Shown here one piece after another: positions 45,199 through 57,262 of a stretch of DNA of 64,000 nt. The notes under the pieces were generated by a model. That model did no database searches. It was not told the DNA's origin and was given only the letters and a program-made list of their open reading frames with translations. The stretch is taken from assembly GCA_963989385.1 (NCBI GenBank), contig OZ022498.1, positions 105,013,298 through 105,077,297 of the forward strand, given 5' to 3'. The position numbers and the translations under genes were made by a program. The stretch comes from Ctena decussata. Its lineage: Eukaryota > Mollusca > Bivalvia > Lucinida > Lucinidae. Positions within the stretch are counted from its first letter, which is position 1. Each line of letters starts with the position of its first letter.

Positions 45199-45674
45199 AG
45201 CCTGTTTGCTCTACACCAATTATTCACTGTTTATTCATCACTAAGAAACAAAAAGCAAAAGTTCCATGGATTTTCTAAGTCAGATGTTTTCTGCTTCTGA
45301 TTTTCTAAGTCAGATGTTTTCAGTCAATGTTTTCTGCTTCAACCAGCCTTTCTCCAAAGCTACCACCTGATCGCCTACTCTCTACGTTGTCCGACATCTC
45401 TAATGATCCCAGGAGAATAATTAAAAAACCAGGGAACTATATATAGTGAATGAAAAATAAGCATGGAAATTTGCAGACCTGTATGCAAATACTATGAGGC
45501 ACTTTAAAGGGCAAAATAGGCAGTTACCCATTTACTGCTGGATTGACAGGGACAGATTTGTACTTGTCGGATGGCGGAACCTGGCAGCGATCTCACGACC
45601 TTACTGCGACTTTCTGTACCATACTCGAGCGTCTTTAATATGCTTTTTTAAATAAAACTTGTAATATAACGTGC
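45199..45674. other. Intergenic, no gene recognised
   Basis: A short tandem duplication of gattttctaagtcagatgtt lies at about 45268-45320. Nothing else recognised. Confidence 0.5.
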
Positions 45675-47985
45675 AGTGGACAATACCAGGAGTACATATA
45701 TAGAAAAGAAACTTTTTTATTCTAACAATCTTTTAATGCTACTCAAGGGAAAGTATTCCCTGGGAATAGGGTTTCCTTGGGGGGGGGGGGGGGGGGGGGG
45801 GGGAGAAAAAAACTGCGGCATGGAATCAATTGGGGTTATGCAGGTGTCTTATATTTAAGAGTGAAATTTTATTTCAATATTTGCATTTTTGTCTTGTAGA
45901 CATTATTGTCCACGTGGGCGATAATGTCTACTGGAATGAGTACTTTTTCATATTAGAATTATTGTCCAGTGGACGATAACGTGAGTACATAACCGACGAT
46001 TTTTTTTTAAACACTCGTGATGTGGGTTTGGTCTAAAATACAAGGGCATATCAATGTACCATCACTATTTTCAATTGTATTGGTATGTTTATGAAGTCAA
46101 TATAAAATTATTTCCAACTGGACAATAACAGGAGTATATATACTGAATGTCAAAAGAAACGCATACAATGTATACGCCCAATTTATTTGAAGGTATAGGT
46201 ATATACTCTTATTTAGACATTTTGAGTTTCTTTGTTTATGATATTCCGACAGAATGAGCACCTTAACGCATCGATATTCCATAAACTTTAGAGACCAGAA
46301 CGCTTGCTTTTGTGATGGGGTTAAACTTAAAGTCACCATACTTTCAGAAGCTGAATTTTAATTTCCTTATAACGCTCACCTGATTTGTTTTCTCCAGACA
46401 TAATGTCCGCGGCATGGGTAAGAAACAGCTAGAAAATCAAAGCAGTCGAGCCTTGCGTTTTAGAGAAACAATCAGGTGAAAGTTGGCAGTAGAAACAGTA
46501 ACACTGGCTTACCATTGGATTTCCATAGAACTTTTAACCCCCTGTATTTCTTGAAAAGAACAGAAACCATTTGTACGAAGAGGTTAAATGAATTAACAAG
46601 AGTAAAATAAAAAGGTGTGCAAAGAATTTTTTCGCAGCACTGCAGAACTTTTGGTGTTATTGGACTTCTCATTTTGCTATTTGTTTAATTGCAAGGGAGA
46701 TAATTTGACAAGTGTTCAACTTCAAACTGCTGTCATGTTCCTAAGAAGAATACCATGGTAATAAAACCGACGTTTTATTCATAACCACACATCAGAGTCG
46801 TGTCTTGGAAACAATTTGTTATGCCGCCAAAGGAAAGACAACTCTTACACAACTTTGAATGTTTCATGATAAATTGAGATAACTCTTTAATCAAAGTTTA
46901 ATTTTGCAAGAAGATAAGTTTATATTGTTGGCAGACGTTAGTAGTGTTTTCTGCTATCTATGATTTAAAACCATAAATCAGTTGACAGAAGAAAACTGAA
47001 CCTAAACTTGTATGCGTTTCTTTTGGCGTTCAGTATATATAGAAAAGAAAGTTTTTTTATTCTAATAATCTTTAAATGCTTCTCAAGGGAAAGTATTCCC
47101 AATAGGGTTTTCTTGGGGGAGGGGGGGGGGGCTATATAAGAGTGAAATTTTATTTCAATATTCGTATTTTTGTATTGTAGACATATAGTAGACATTATTG
47201 TCCACGTGGGCGATAATGTCTACTAGAATCAGTACTTTTTCATATAAGAATTATTGTCCAGTGGACGATAACGTGAGTACATAACCGACGATTTTTTTAA
47301 GCACTCGTGATACGGTTTTAGTCTAAAAATACAAGAGCGTATCAATGTACAATCACTATTTTTAATTGTATTGGTATGTTTATGAAGTCATTATAAAATT
47401 ATTTCCAAGTAGACAATAACAGGAGTATATATATAGAAAAGAAACTTTTTTATTCTAACAATCTTTAAATGCTTCTCAAGGGAAACTATTCCCTGGGAAT
47501 AGGGTTTCCTTGGGGGGAGAGAAAAAAACTGCGGCATGGAATCATTTGGGGTTATACAGGTGTCTTATATTTAAGAGTGGAATTTTATTTCAATATTCGC
47601 ATTTTTGTCTTGTAGACATTATTGTCCACGTGGACGATAATGTCTACTGGAATGAGTACTTTTTCATATCAGAATTATTGTCCAGTGGACGATAACGTGA
47701 GTACATAAACGACGGTTTTTTTTAACACTCGTAATGTGGTTTTGGTCTAAAAAGACAAGGGCGTATCAATGTACCATCACTATTTTCACATTGTATTGGT
47801 ATGTTTATGAAGTCAATATAAAAGTATTTCCAAGTGGACAATAACAGGAGTATATATATAGAAACGAAACTTTTTTATTCTAACAATCTTTAAATGCTTC
47901 TCAAGGGAAAGTATTCCCTGGGAATAGGGTTTCCTTGGGTGGGGGGTGGGGGGAGAAAAAAACTGGGGCATGGAATCATTTGAGT
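45675..47985. repeat. Tandem repeat with a 0.42-0.44 kb unit, about 3.3 units
   Basis: Unit boundaries can be set at gacaataacagg/gacaatacc: 45678, 46121, 47412 and 47836. Each unit contains gaaacttttttattctaaca, tctcaagggaaagtattccc, a poly-G run of variable length (45779-45802 longest), gtagacattattgtccacg within a 36 bp near-palindrome, and ttattgtccagtggacgata. Unit 2 carries a nested 891 bp element and has lost the segment around the gagaaaaaaactgcgg motif. Unit 4 is partial and ends at about 47985. Confidence 0.9.
46143..47033. mobile_element. TA-flanked DNA element, 891 bp, 26 bp TIRs
   Basis: The left end ctgaatgtcaaaagaaacgc and the inverse of the right end match at 24 of 26 positions. 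TA lies on both sides within a TATATA stretch of the host repeat. The host tandem unit continues on both sides. No transposase frame; it is probably a non-autonomous relative of a TA-targeting family. Confidence 0.9.
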
Positions 47986-48338
47986 CCAGAGATCGAACCC
48001 AGTCCGTGACAAATTGGTGGCCAATGTGGGGGAATAGACCTTACTGGTCGCTGTCTAAATGGCAATGATGTTGTTTGGATTCTTTCTAGAGTGAAGCAGT
48101 AACTTAGTCTTGACATACTTATACGTCACTATAGCAAACAGTGGGCCCGACAAACTGTCCCTGGACAACCTTCTAGTTTGATAAAATGTTTCAATTAAGA
48201 AATCCATCCCTTATGGCAGAACTGTTTGCAGGACCATTGTACTAAAATCTGATGTCAGTATGTTTGACCATTGCTTATGGTGGTTTTAAAAAGAGCACTA
48301 ATTCTTTCTACAAGGGCACAAATAAAAACAAGAAAAAC
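47986..48338. other. Intergenic, no gene recognised
   Basis: No motif recognised. It begins abruptly where the tandem unit ends. Confidence 0.4.
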
Positions 48339-48358
48339 AGTTTTAGAAATTTCAGATA

Positions 48359-48364
48359 TTTATT
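48359..48364 (-). terminator. Possible polyadenylation signal of the minus-strand gene
   Basis: AATAAA on the minus strand, about 1.67 kb beyond the stop codon at 50033. It is one of several such hexamers in AT-rich sequence, so it is only a candidate 3' end. Confidence 0.2.
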
Positions 48365-48408
48365 TAATGCCAGCACCATAACCGATTTCATACATCCATC
48401 TCACATTT

Positions 48409-48629
48409 GAGTCGTGATGAGAAAACCAACCAGTGGTTGTGTGCCCAGTGCAGACTCAGATCAGCCTGGTCCACTCAGACTCTTTGCTAAGTGCTTAAAG
48501 GGTAGCAAAGGGTCTAAGCTACCTCCATGCAGACAGCAAAGACTCTGATCAGACTGGAAGAATGCCCAGGCTGATCTGAGTCTTCGCTGGGCACAAAACC
48601 ATTTTGTTGGTTTTCTCGTGTCGTGGCGC
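48409..48629. mobile_element. MITE-1 copy
   Basis: Ends gagtcgtgatgagaaaacca and ttggttttctcgtgtcgtgg. The arms contain gactcagatcagcctgg and cccaggctgatctgagtc in inverse order. Confidence 0.85.
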
Positions 48630-49136
48630 ATTTAATCATCCCAAACTGCCAGCTCACTCAAGCCTACAACATCAACAAAGTGGTTAGTAACACTCAAACA
48701 TGTATTAATTCTACAATGAAACTTTAAACTATACAAAGCACAGCACACATGACTTTTTTATGGTACTATTAATTGGGAAAGCTATGGTGTCATATTTCTG
48801 CCATAAATTAACAAGATAACTTCAAAGGAAATTGCATAGCTTTCCTGAAAATATATGCAGCTTCTCGCAAGGCAGAAATATGCCATCACAGAAAGCGGGT
48901 AAGATTTAATTTTGATGATAAACCAAGGTAGAGACCTCTGTTATCATATTAACACTTTAAACACCACTGACTAAAATACAATTTGCAAACAGCGTAGATC
49001 TTGAAGAGGCCGCTCATAATGAGCCGCCTCATCTAATACTATTGTTTTAAATTCCCCCATCACTCTTTAATCTGTAACGAATTGGCTTTAGACCATCAGA
49101 AATTGCTATTTCTAGCCTAGAATTTGTCAAACTATG
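48630..49136. other. Non-coding, possible 3' UTR or downstream flank
   Basis: AT-rich; no exon recognised. It lies between the proposed polyadenylation signal and terminal exon of the minus-strand gene. Confidence 0.35.
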
Positions 49137-49846
49137 AAAGGACCTCTGACAGTATCAATGCATATTTGCCCATTTTTCGACAAATTACTGCACCTTCCTC
49201 GGGCAGCAAAAGTTGAAGTATTTGGCATTAATATGTAGCCTTGTGTACTATAAAGACATTCTAACAGTGATTTTGAAAAATTATCATGCCTCTAGACTAA
49301 CATAGACCAATTTAATCAAGAGGGGTATGTGAATTTTTCAGTCTCTGAAAATAAGTCCATTTATTTGGTTTTCTAAGATATCGAAATCTTAATTGACTGA
49401 CATACACACTACTGTTACTGATATTAAGCAATATTTTTTCTGTACTAAGGACTTTAGCCTATTTTTAGATACAAAGGGTGTAAGTACCCCACCCACTTTT
49501 TCAGTTTTTCAGCTGTAGACTATCTTTTCCCCCCGTGCCTCAGCAAGCCACTCACATATAATGTGTATTATGATAGTACATACATACATGCAAAGTGGCT
49601 AGCTGAGGCACGGGGGGAAAAGTATCTTTAAAAAACTTTTCCTGTTTCCATTACGTTTAATTACAAAATTTGGCTTTTTCCACCAAAAATTGAAGTCTAT
49701 GAGCAAAATAATCAGAAATTAAATTCATGGCCAGTTAGGGGAAGTTGAGAGCAACAAATTTCAAGAGAAATTCTTGTTAATATCAAAAATTTAATTTTGC
49801 CTAATTTTATAGGCAAATTAACATTACAACCGTCAGAGGTCCTTTG
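49137..49846. mobile_element. TIR element with aaaggacctctgac ends
   Basis: A 14 bp inverted repeat, aaaggacctctgac, is at both ends. The interior is AT-rich and non-coding. A second palindromic element sits inside it at 49520-49625. Confidence 0.75.
49520..49625. mobile_element. Nested palindromic element with cttttccccccgtgcctcag arms
   Basis: Arms of about 24 bp (atcttttccccccgtgcctc and inverse) enclose about 60 bp. It is inserted within the 49137-49846 element. Confidence 0.8.
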
Positions 49847-50032
49847 CAAACTGCTGTCTTTCCAGGTCCTTCATCAGAAGGAAAAGGGTATGGTAAAATA
49901 GCTCATTTATCTCATTTGTGCAACTCTTATAATATAATGCCCTGTATATGATTGTGCAAAAGAAGGGTAAGACGAAATCTGCAAAATGCACAAGCTGGTA
50001 AGAGTAATGCATATAGTTTACTGCTTTAAAAT

Positions 50033-50136
50033 CTAAAGATCCTGAACATTCTGCATGCCCAGTAAATCCTTCTTATCTCTCCATAAAGATCTACGTGACA
50101 ACTCATCAGAATAACTTTCCTGATTACTTTCCTGAG
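50033..50136 (-). CDS. Candidate terminal exon, LAT-type amino-acid transporter tail
   Basis: The minus-strand acceptor gttgtgttacttttcag opens a frame that joins in phase to the exon at 62285-62377 (split codon G|CT). It reads AQESNQESYSDELSRRSLWR then DKKDLLGMQNVQDL and stops at TAG (50033-50035). It would be the charged cytosolic tail after the last membrane segment. The tail does not resemble the usual LAT tail (a QKxxxVVxPE block is missing), so a different terminal exon is possible. The sequence is not shared with repeats elsewhere in the window. Confidence 0.35.
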
Positions 50137-50173
50137 CTGAAAAGTAACACAACAATTGGAGCTTAACACATAT

Positions 50174-50508
50174 GAGCCACCATATGGCCAAAAACCAAGA
50201 ACATGTCTAACCAGTGAAGACTCAGATAAGTCTGGGCATTCACCCAGTCTAATCAGTCTTTGCTGTGCACTTAGAGTGTATCTAAGGGTCTAAGGTACTT
50301 TCATGCCGAAGCGAAGGCACTGATCAAACTCAGCAGATTCCCAGGCTGATCTGAGTCTTCTCTTTGCGCTTAAAGGGTAGCTAAGGATCTAAGCTACCTC
50401 CATGTGGACAGCAAAGACTCTGATCAGACTGGGTGAATGCCCAGGCTGATCAGAGTCTGCACTGGACACACTACCACGTTGTTGATTTTCTCGTGTTGTG
50501 GCTCATAT
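50174..50508. mobile_element. MITE-1 copy, enlarged
   Basis: Ends atgagccaccatatgg and ttctcgtgttgtggctcata. About 330 bp, because one arm is partly duplicated (three gatctgagtctt-type words). Confidence 0.75.
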
Positions 50509-51174
50509 TTGCATGTTGCTGCTCAATTATCATAAAAAATCTCCACTGTCTGAAGCTATATGGCCAGTTTTGCCTTCATCTAGCCACATGGCAGTGCTTA
50601 GATACAATATCTATCATACTGAGATACCTGCATATTTAAAACTCAATAAAGCTTTAACAATTAAGCTGTATTAAACACATCTATAAAACCATTCTTGCTA
50701 CAGTAATATATTTTTGACACATGAATGGAGTCATCAGATTGGTTATAAACATACACTGATGTCAATGATTGTATATTTAAACTGTGATAAAACTGCAGAG
50801 TGAAAATACATATTTCTATGTACATGTATATTCAATTTAAAATACTAGTATTATTACTGCCCCAAACTTTAAGTAAACGGGCCTGAGCACTATGTCAACA
50901 AAATATAAAATTAACAATAACAGTGTGTATATTTAACAAGAGAACACACTTCCCATGTATTTAAAAATGAGAAGGTTTTGTGGAGATTCTGCATAAAATG
51001 TTAAAAATGTGTCTTTAGTGTTATACATAAATGACATTAAAATCTTATAACTGATCTGATGTGACAATCATGACTTTGAAGTAAAGTATGTCATAATATG
51101 TGAAGATAAAATAACTTCTCTTGGGTATATAAGAATGAGAATAATGCGACTATAATTCTCGGTGGAAAAGCAAT

Positions 51175-51390
51175 AAAGTAATTCATCAGAGCTTTAGATA
51201 AGAAGGAGTATTTGGTGATAATTAAGGATTTGTTAATTCTGCATAAAACATATGATGTGACCCCTCATTTGAACTGCCTCAACAAGACAATTCAAATGAG
51301 GGGTCACAACATATGGTTTCAAAGAGAAATATGAAAAATTATCCCTCAGTTATCAGTAAATACTCTGTCTTCTGTACAGCACTGAATTCA
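51175..51390. mobile_element. MITE-F copy (hairpin gtgacccctcattngaac)
   Basis: The central hairpin atatgatgtgacccctcatt with its inverse (51246-51318) is flanked by agataagaaggagta and atttggtgataatt, matching copies at 58135, 58338, 58800 and 62405. Confidence 0.75.
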
Positions 51391-51685
51391 TGCACCTGCA
51401 GATGGGCCAACAAATTATAGCAAACATGGTAGACCCCAGTCAAACTATTTAAATTGACAAAATCAGCAGTCTGATTAGAGTCTATACTGTTTGTCTCTAA
51501 AACCACCTGTATTTACTGTAATTAAATGAACTTGTTAAGAATTTGACTTGTTAGCAAACTAATATCAAACACATTGGAAGCTTTTGCTGAGAAATTTGAG
51601 TAGTTGCAAAAACAACTTTTTCCAGTTATATCTTTCAGAGCAGATATTATTACATGATAAAACTTTTAATGTTACATTGACTCAC

Positions 51686-51712
51686 CTCGTTGTTAGCTTT
51701 GAACAACTTGGC
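51686..51712 (-). CDS. Candidate 27 nt alternative microexon
   Basis: A minus-strand acceptor (aaatttcttttag) and a consensus donor (GTGAGT) bound exactly 27 bases. If spliced after the 62285-62377 exon it reads GQVVQS then stops, giving a short alternative C-terminus. In another frame it reads AKLFKANNE without a stop. Both splice signals are good, but there is no other support. Confidence 0.25.
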
Positions 51713-52261
51713 CTAAAAGAAATTTAAGTTGCTCTTACAGATATTCTTAAACCTACACACAAAAACAGACGTCATCAATCATGCTAAAAGAAAATGCATT
51801 CACATTAAAAGCAAAGTCAAGCTAAATAGAAAACTAAAATTGAAGGAAAATACAATAAATTGTCAAACAGAAAAGAAACATGATTAAATATAAAAAGAAC
51901 TATTTACAAGGTAAGTTAAGAAAGCAAGAACTATGTGGATAATAAAAGCAATGTCTTAAAAATCAACATACTGATTTTAACAGTTATGTTTACTTTTACT
52001 TCTGAAGTTTTAGAAAAGATTTTTTTCTTCAACTCCAGCTTTAAGAGCCAAAACTTGGGGCTGAAAAACATTTATCATTTCTGGGGTGGATGGAGGAGCA
52101 TTTCATGCTAGGCGTAGATAGAAATGCTAGTTTAGCATTACAGTGTCAAATGCAGGTCAGCACATAATAGAGGTGATCCCTTTAAGGAACATTAAAATGA
52201 TTACAGCTACAAGACAAGTGACCCCTAAAAAGAGTTGACCACTTACTGTATTCTAAGCTCC

Positions 52262-52531
52262 AGGGGCCGTATTCATAAAGCCACTTAAGTGGTTGCTATG
52301 CTGTTGCTCAGACTAAATATCTATAAGGGAGATTCCCTACAACTATGAAATTTGCTCTGGAGGAACAGTCTTTGTAAGACTGTTCCTCCGGAGCAAATTT
52401 CATAGTTGTAGGGAATCTTGTAAGGCTGTTCCTCCAGAGCAAATTTCATAGTTATAGGGAATCTCCTTCAAAGAAATTTAGCCTTAGCAACAGCATAGCA
52501 ACCACTTAAGTCGTTTTATGAATACGGCCCC
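52262..52531. mobile_element. MITE-G, palindrome with ggggccgtattcataaa ends
   Basis: Termini ggggccgtattcataaag/cttaagtgg and the inverse at the right. Inside are three copies of the ggaacag...gcaaatttcatagttgta arm, so the centre has an extra partial arm. A sister copy is at 57040-57262. Confidence 0.85.
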
Positions 52532-52692
52532 AGTATTACCCTTCATAGTAAAGTTTCACATTGCATCAGTTTAGAAATGAGCATCCGAGTGACTATTTAA
52601 CTTGCTAGTAAAAGCATGAGAGACAGAATGCCTGTGACTATAATTAGAAAATATCAATAGTGAACAAATAGTCTGGCACTAAATTGACATAT

Positions 52693-52928
52693 GAGCCGCG
52701 ACACGACATAACCAACAAAGTGGTTGTGCGCCCAGCGCAGACTCAGATCAGCCTGGGTATCTGCCTAATCTGATCAGACTCTTCGCTAAGCGCTTAAAGG
52801 GTGGCTAAGGGACTGAGCTACATCAATGCGGACAGCGAAAACTCTGATCAGACTGGGCGGATGCCCAGGCTGATCTGTTTCTGCGCTGGGCGCACAACCA
52901 CATTGTTGGTTTTGTCGTGTCGCGGCTT
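52693..52928. mobile_element. MITE-1 copy, best preserved
   Basis: gagccgcgacacgacataac at the left and gttggttttgtcgtgtcgcg at the right. The arms match over most of their length, including gcgcccagcgcagactcag and its inverse. Confidence 0.9.
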
Positions 52929-54089
52929 ATATGTATACTACATTAATATAGTACAATAATATAACAAAGTATGATACTAAAATCAAATGTAGTATGATAC
53001 TACATTAATACAGTACTAACATCAAGCAACATAATACTGGATTAATGTAATATGTTACTAATTTAATGAAGTACAATACAATATTTGAATTTAGAAGCTA
53101 TAGTAGATAGTATTTTCCAGACCTAAGACCTTCTTGGCACACCAAACAAAATCATAGTTAATATCAGACCAATAAATACAGAGATCTAGGCCTGACTGTT
53201 CAACTCATAACATTATCACAAAAGACTGAAAGGATAATTGTGTGTAAAACAGTATGCCCTCAAAGGCAAACATTTAACAGACCTAAAGATAGGCCAAAAT
53301 ATTGGCTACGGTTTTTCTTTTGTATGGTTATGATACATCAGATGAACCAAACTGAAAAATTATAACAATGTGTACATACAAAATCCAATATTTTCAAGAT
53401 TTGACATTAAACAAAATACATGCATCATTTTACCAGTGTCATTCTTAGCAAGACACACAAACTGACAGAAGTGATTTCAGTCATCACACAGAAGCAACCA
53501 ATCATTTGTTCAATATTCCTATTCTGAATTACCACTACAGATATTACTCTAAGCATTAGAACACCTGCACCAATCGTTGTTGTTCCAAGTTGAACATTTG
53601 ATTCTTTCCTTCAAGAGTGGACTCCATTTCGGAAGGGCTACTTATATTACTCAGGAACTTTATCACAATATTTAGTGCCACGACAGTAAAGATGAACCCC
53701 TAGCCACAAACACATACAGGTCTACTGTACAATACTTATAAATCAAAAGAATTTTGTAGAAGTTGGTGTCGCACCTATCTATGCATTGTCACAGACCAGA
53801 GATAAAGCGATCTTTACTCTGCCAAAACTGTCACAGCTGGAAAAGTAAAGTCTGTCTATGTCTGTTTACTGCTAGTCGCAGGCAATGCAAGAAGAAAAAT
53901 TCAACGATAAACAGTACAGTAAAACAATACAGTCCACAGTTATAAACAATTAATATACATGATTACTATCAACAAATCACTGCATGACAAACGATTCCTA
54001 AGGTGAATGGCTACACCTCCATGCTTTTCCGACATTTTACAAAGTGAAACAACTTTAGTGACTTCCTCTTTGCTTGCCTTGGCAATAAA
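52929..54089. other. Intronic sequence, no exon recognised
   Basis: An AT-rich stretch with local repeats of gatactacattaatacagta type at about 52935-53060. No coding motif. Confidence 0.45.
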
Positions 54090-54232
54090 ACCAGGCCCCG
54101 CGGTTATAAAAATTGAGTGCATTCTCAAACTCAAAATAAAGCACGCTGATTGGCTGCTTCCGAGCACATGCTCAGTGTGCTTTATTTTGAGTTTGAGAAT
54201 GTACTTAATTTTTATAACCTCAGGGCCTGGTC
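54090..54232. mobile_element. MITE-C copy with extended arms
   Basis: accaggcccc and ggttataaaaattgagtgc at the left are mirrored by gtacttaatttttataacc and agggcctggt at the right, around the ctcaaactcaaaataaagca core. Confidence 0.9.
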
Positions 54233-54428
54233 TACCAAAAAGGAGTCTTAGATTCCAAAAGGTGTACTCTTAAAAGACAAAATTTGCTCCTGGACTAGAG
54301 GAGCAAATTCTTTACATTAAGAGTGAACTCCTAGCAAGTTTCCATGAAAGTGTACACATCCACCTTAAGCAGAGCTCCAAATTTTGGTGATGTTTCTGAG
54401 ATTTTGTTTTTCTTTTCCATGTAAATAT

Positions 54429-54660
54429 GAGCCGCGACACGAGAAAACCAGCAAAGTGGCATGTCACCAAGTGAAGACTCATATAAGCCTGGGCAACTGC
54501 GGTCTAATCAAACCCATCCCTAAGCACTGAAAGGTTAGCTAAGGGTCTCACATACCTCCATGTGGACAGCGAAGACTCTGATCAGACTGGGCGGATGCCC
54601 AGGCTGATCTGAGTCTGTGCTGGGTGCACAGCCACTTTGTTGGTTTCTCGTGTCACGGCT
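54429..54660. mobile_element. MITE-1 copy
   Basis: gagccgcgacacgagaaaac at the left; gttggtttctcgtgtcacgg at the right. The arms are moderately diverged. Confidence 0.9.
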
Positions 54661-54944
54661 CATATATGTTTTGGCCCCCTGTTCAGACCTGCTACAGCAT
54701 ACTATTCATTCCAATACAAACAAAACCGATCACTGCCAGTCATGATATTATCACTTCCAGTTTATTTCCTGAACAATCTTTTAGATGCTCCATGCCAGTC
54801 TGAATATCAGACTGGCATGATATTCAGACTGGCATGGCATATTTAAAAAGATTGTTCTAAAAGCAGACTTCTGATGAGGATCAGATCTTTTACATTCAAA
54901 TGTACAGGCTGTATAGTGACAACTGTTGAGGCCATAACATAACT

Positions 54945-55160
54945 GAGCCACGACATGACAAAACCAACAAAGTCTCATAAGCGCCCAGTGAAGACTCAGA
55001 TCAGCCTGAGCAACCACCCAGTCTATTCAGAGTCTTTGCTTGTGCGTAATGGGTAGCTAAAGATCTAAGAAAGATCCTTATGGACAGCAAAGACTCCCAT
55101 GCTGAACTGAGTCTACGCTGGGCCCACCTGCCACTTTGTTGTTTGGCTTTGTTGCAGCTC
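54945..55160. mobile_element. MITE-1 copy
   Basis: gagccacgacatgacaaaac at the left; a degraded right end (gtttggctttgttgcagctc). Only 285 bp from the previous copy. Confidence 0.85.
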
Positions 55161-55642
55161 ATATTTTTTATGGAAACTGAACACAACAATGTCAGTCTTC
55201 TTTCCCACACCTTCATGACTTATCTGTAGCTCTGTTAATTTCCATTTAATCCAGAAATGACTACTAAAGTCAGCCTGCCCACCTGTGCTTCTTACCCTTT
55301 ATAATGAACACAGTTCAAAGAAAAAGTATCTGGTTTCCAAGAAATCCAAACCAGAATGTATTATAACTGTCAACACAGTTTCCTATTTAAACCATACATA
55401 GTGAACACAATGCGTATAGAATAAATATCTTCACTTTCATATTACAGTAGGAGCTCTGGCTACGCCAACACGACTACCCTGATCAGACACAATTGCAGGC
55501 TGACCTTAGCTGTTACTGCCTGGATATAGTGCTACATGATTTTTTGCTATAATGTACCAATTTTTATTTGATGAGAAAGATAAATAACATAAAATAAAAT
55601 TTCATAAAGCATGTAGTTATATACATGATACATAATAAACAT
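55161..55642. other. Intronic sequence, no exon recognised
   Basis: Contains a loose hairpin around gatcagacacaattgcaggc (about 55480). No coding motif. Confidence 0.45.
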
Positions 55643-55876
55643 GAGCTGCGACATGACAAAATCAACGAAGTGGTTGTGCACCCAGGGCAGACTGAGATCA
55701 GCCTAGGCATCCGCCCAGTCTGATCAGAATCTTCGCAGTCGGCATAGCCAGAGCTTAGACACTTAGCTACCCTTTAAGTGCTGAGCGAAGAGTGATCAGA
55801 CTGGGTGGATGCAAAGGCTGATCTGAGTCTGCGCTGGGCATACAATCATTTTGTTGGTTCCCTCTTGTCGCAGCTC
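55643..55876. mobile_element. MITE-1 copy
   Basis: gagctgcgacatgacaaaat at the left; ttggttccctcttgtcgcag at the right. Confidence 0.85.
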
Positions 55877-56295
55877 ACATCTAAAACTTTAAACAATGCA
55901 AGCTCCTGAATCACCTTGAATGCCATGTATTTAGATTTTGAGATTTTTAAATGTGACATAAAACTTGTCGTATAGGCTGTTCTAATGATACCACAACCTT
56001 CAGTCAATGTTCTTGTGGAGAAATATGATAAAAAGTGAGCATGATGGCATATTATCATTCAACCCATGGTATTAAAGTATATGTATACAGTGCCAAGCAG
56101 ATCAATGATCTGGAACAGTCTATATTTGCACCTTCTCGTAAATGGCTAACCAGAAACGAAAAACTCAGCATTTTTCCCTTATTTTTCAACTCCCCACCCC
56201 TTCTCTGAGAATGGATTTGGGTATAAAGAAGTAAAGGCTATTCCCCTAAAACCCTCCTTCATAAAAAGGTGCCAAAGCACAAAGTTGAATTATTA

Positions 56296-56515
56296 CCATA
56301 CCATATTTCTTTGATTATAAGATGGGATTTTCCCTTCCAAAACAATCTCAAAGATCTAGATCCATCTTAAAAGATGGATCTACATTTCTGAGAGTGTTTT
56401 GGAAGAAAAAAACATTTTACAGATGAATTTCACTTCATAGAGTTACAGATTTGCTGTAATGTTGGAAGGGAAAAGAAAACTCATGTCTTATAGTCAAAGA
56501 AATACAAAACACAGA
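56296..56515. mobile_element. Palindromic element with atatttctttgattataaga ends
   Basis: The left arm ccatatttctttgattataa and gattttcccttccaaaac are mirrored by gttttggaag, then ggaagggaaaagaaaactc and tcttatagtcaaagaaatac at the right. A second small hairpin (agatccatcttaaaagatgg) sits at the centre. Confidence 0.75.
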
Positions 56516-57039
56516 AGCAAAGAATGCCCTGTACATCTTGAAATGGTAGTTTTTTTTACTGTGTGCGCATAAAAGACTAAGTTCAGGATGAGCCGTCAGA
56601 GCCCTTTGGCATCTGCACAGTCAGATCAGTTTTTTTCCCATTTAATATACAGACGTCATCCTTCAAACAGGGAAGACTGAGAATGTGCAGATATGCAGGC
56701 TGATCTGAGACTTTATCTTTGCACAAACTGAAGGGCACCTTTCAACATGGCAGAGTAAAGGTGTGATCTGTCAGTTCAATAGTTTGTAATAATTCTAAAA
56801 TGCACAATAAATGTATTCTAAAACACAAAACATACACAGAACAAAGTTACTCAAAATGAAGCTACCTAAAACAGTAGCTGAAACATTTAAAACCAACAGA
56901 CCCAAGTTTAGTCTCAACTGTAAGTAAGATCAAAACTTCATACTTCAGGGGTTAATGACAATTCTGATTAATGTCTCCATTAAACGTTATATTATACCCC
57001 TTGTTAAAGCAGCTTGAACAAAGCAGTTCTAAGGGATCT

Positions 57040-57262
57040 GGGGCCGTATTTATAAAACGACTTAAGTCGTTGCTATGTTGTTGCTAAGGCTGAATTTCTA
57101 TAAAGGAGATTCCCTACAACTATGACATTTGCTCTGGAGGAACAGTTTTTTTCTGACAGTTCCTCCAGAGCAAATTTCATAGTTGTAGGGAATCTCCTTC
57201 AAAGAAAGTAAGCCTTAGCAACAGCATAGCAACCACTTAAGTCATTTTATAAATACGGCCCC
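57040..57262. mobile_element. MITE-G copy
   Basis: ggggccgtatttataaaacg at the left and its inverse at the right. The inner arms gaggaacag and cagttcctccagagcaaatt fold fully. Confidence 0.9.
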
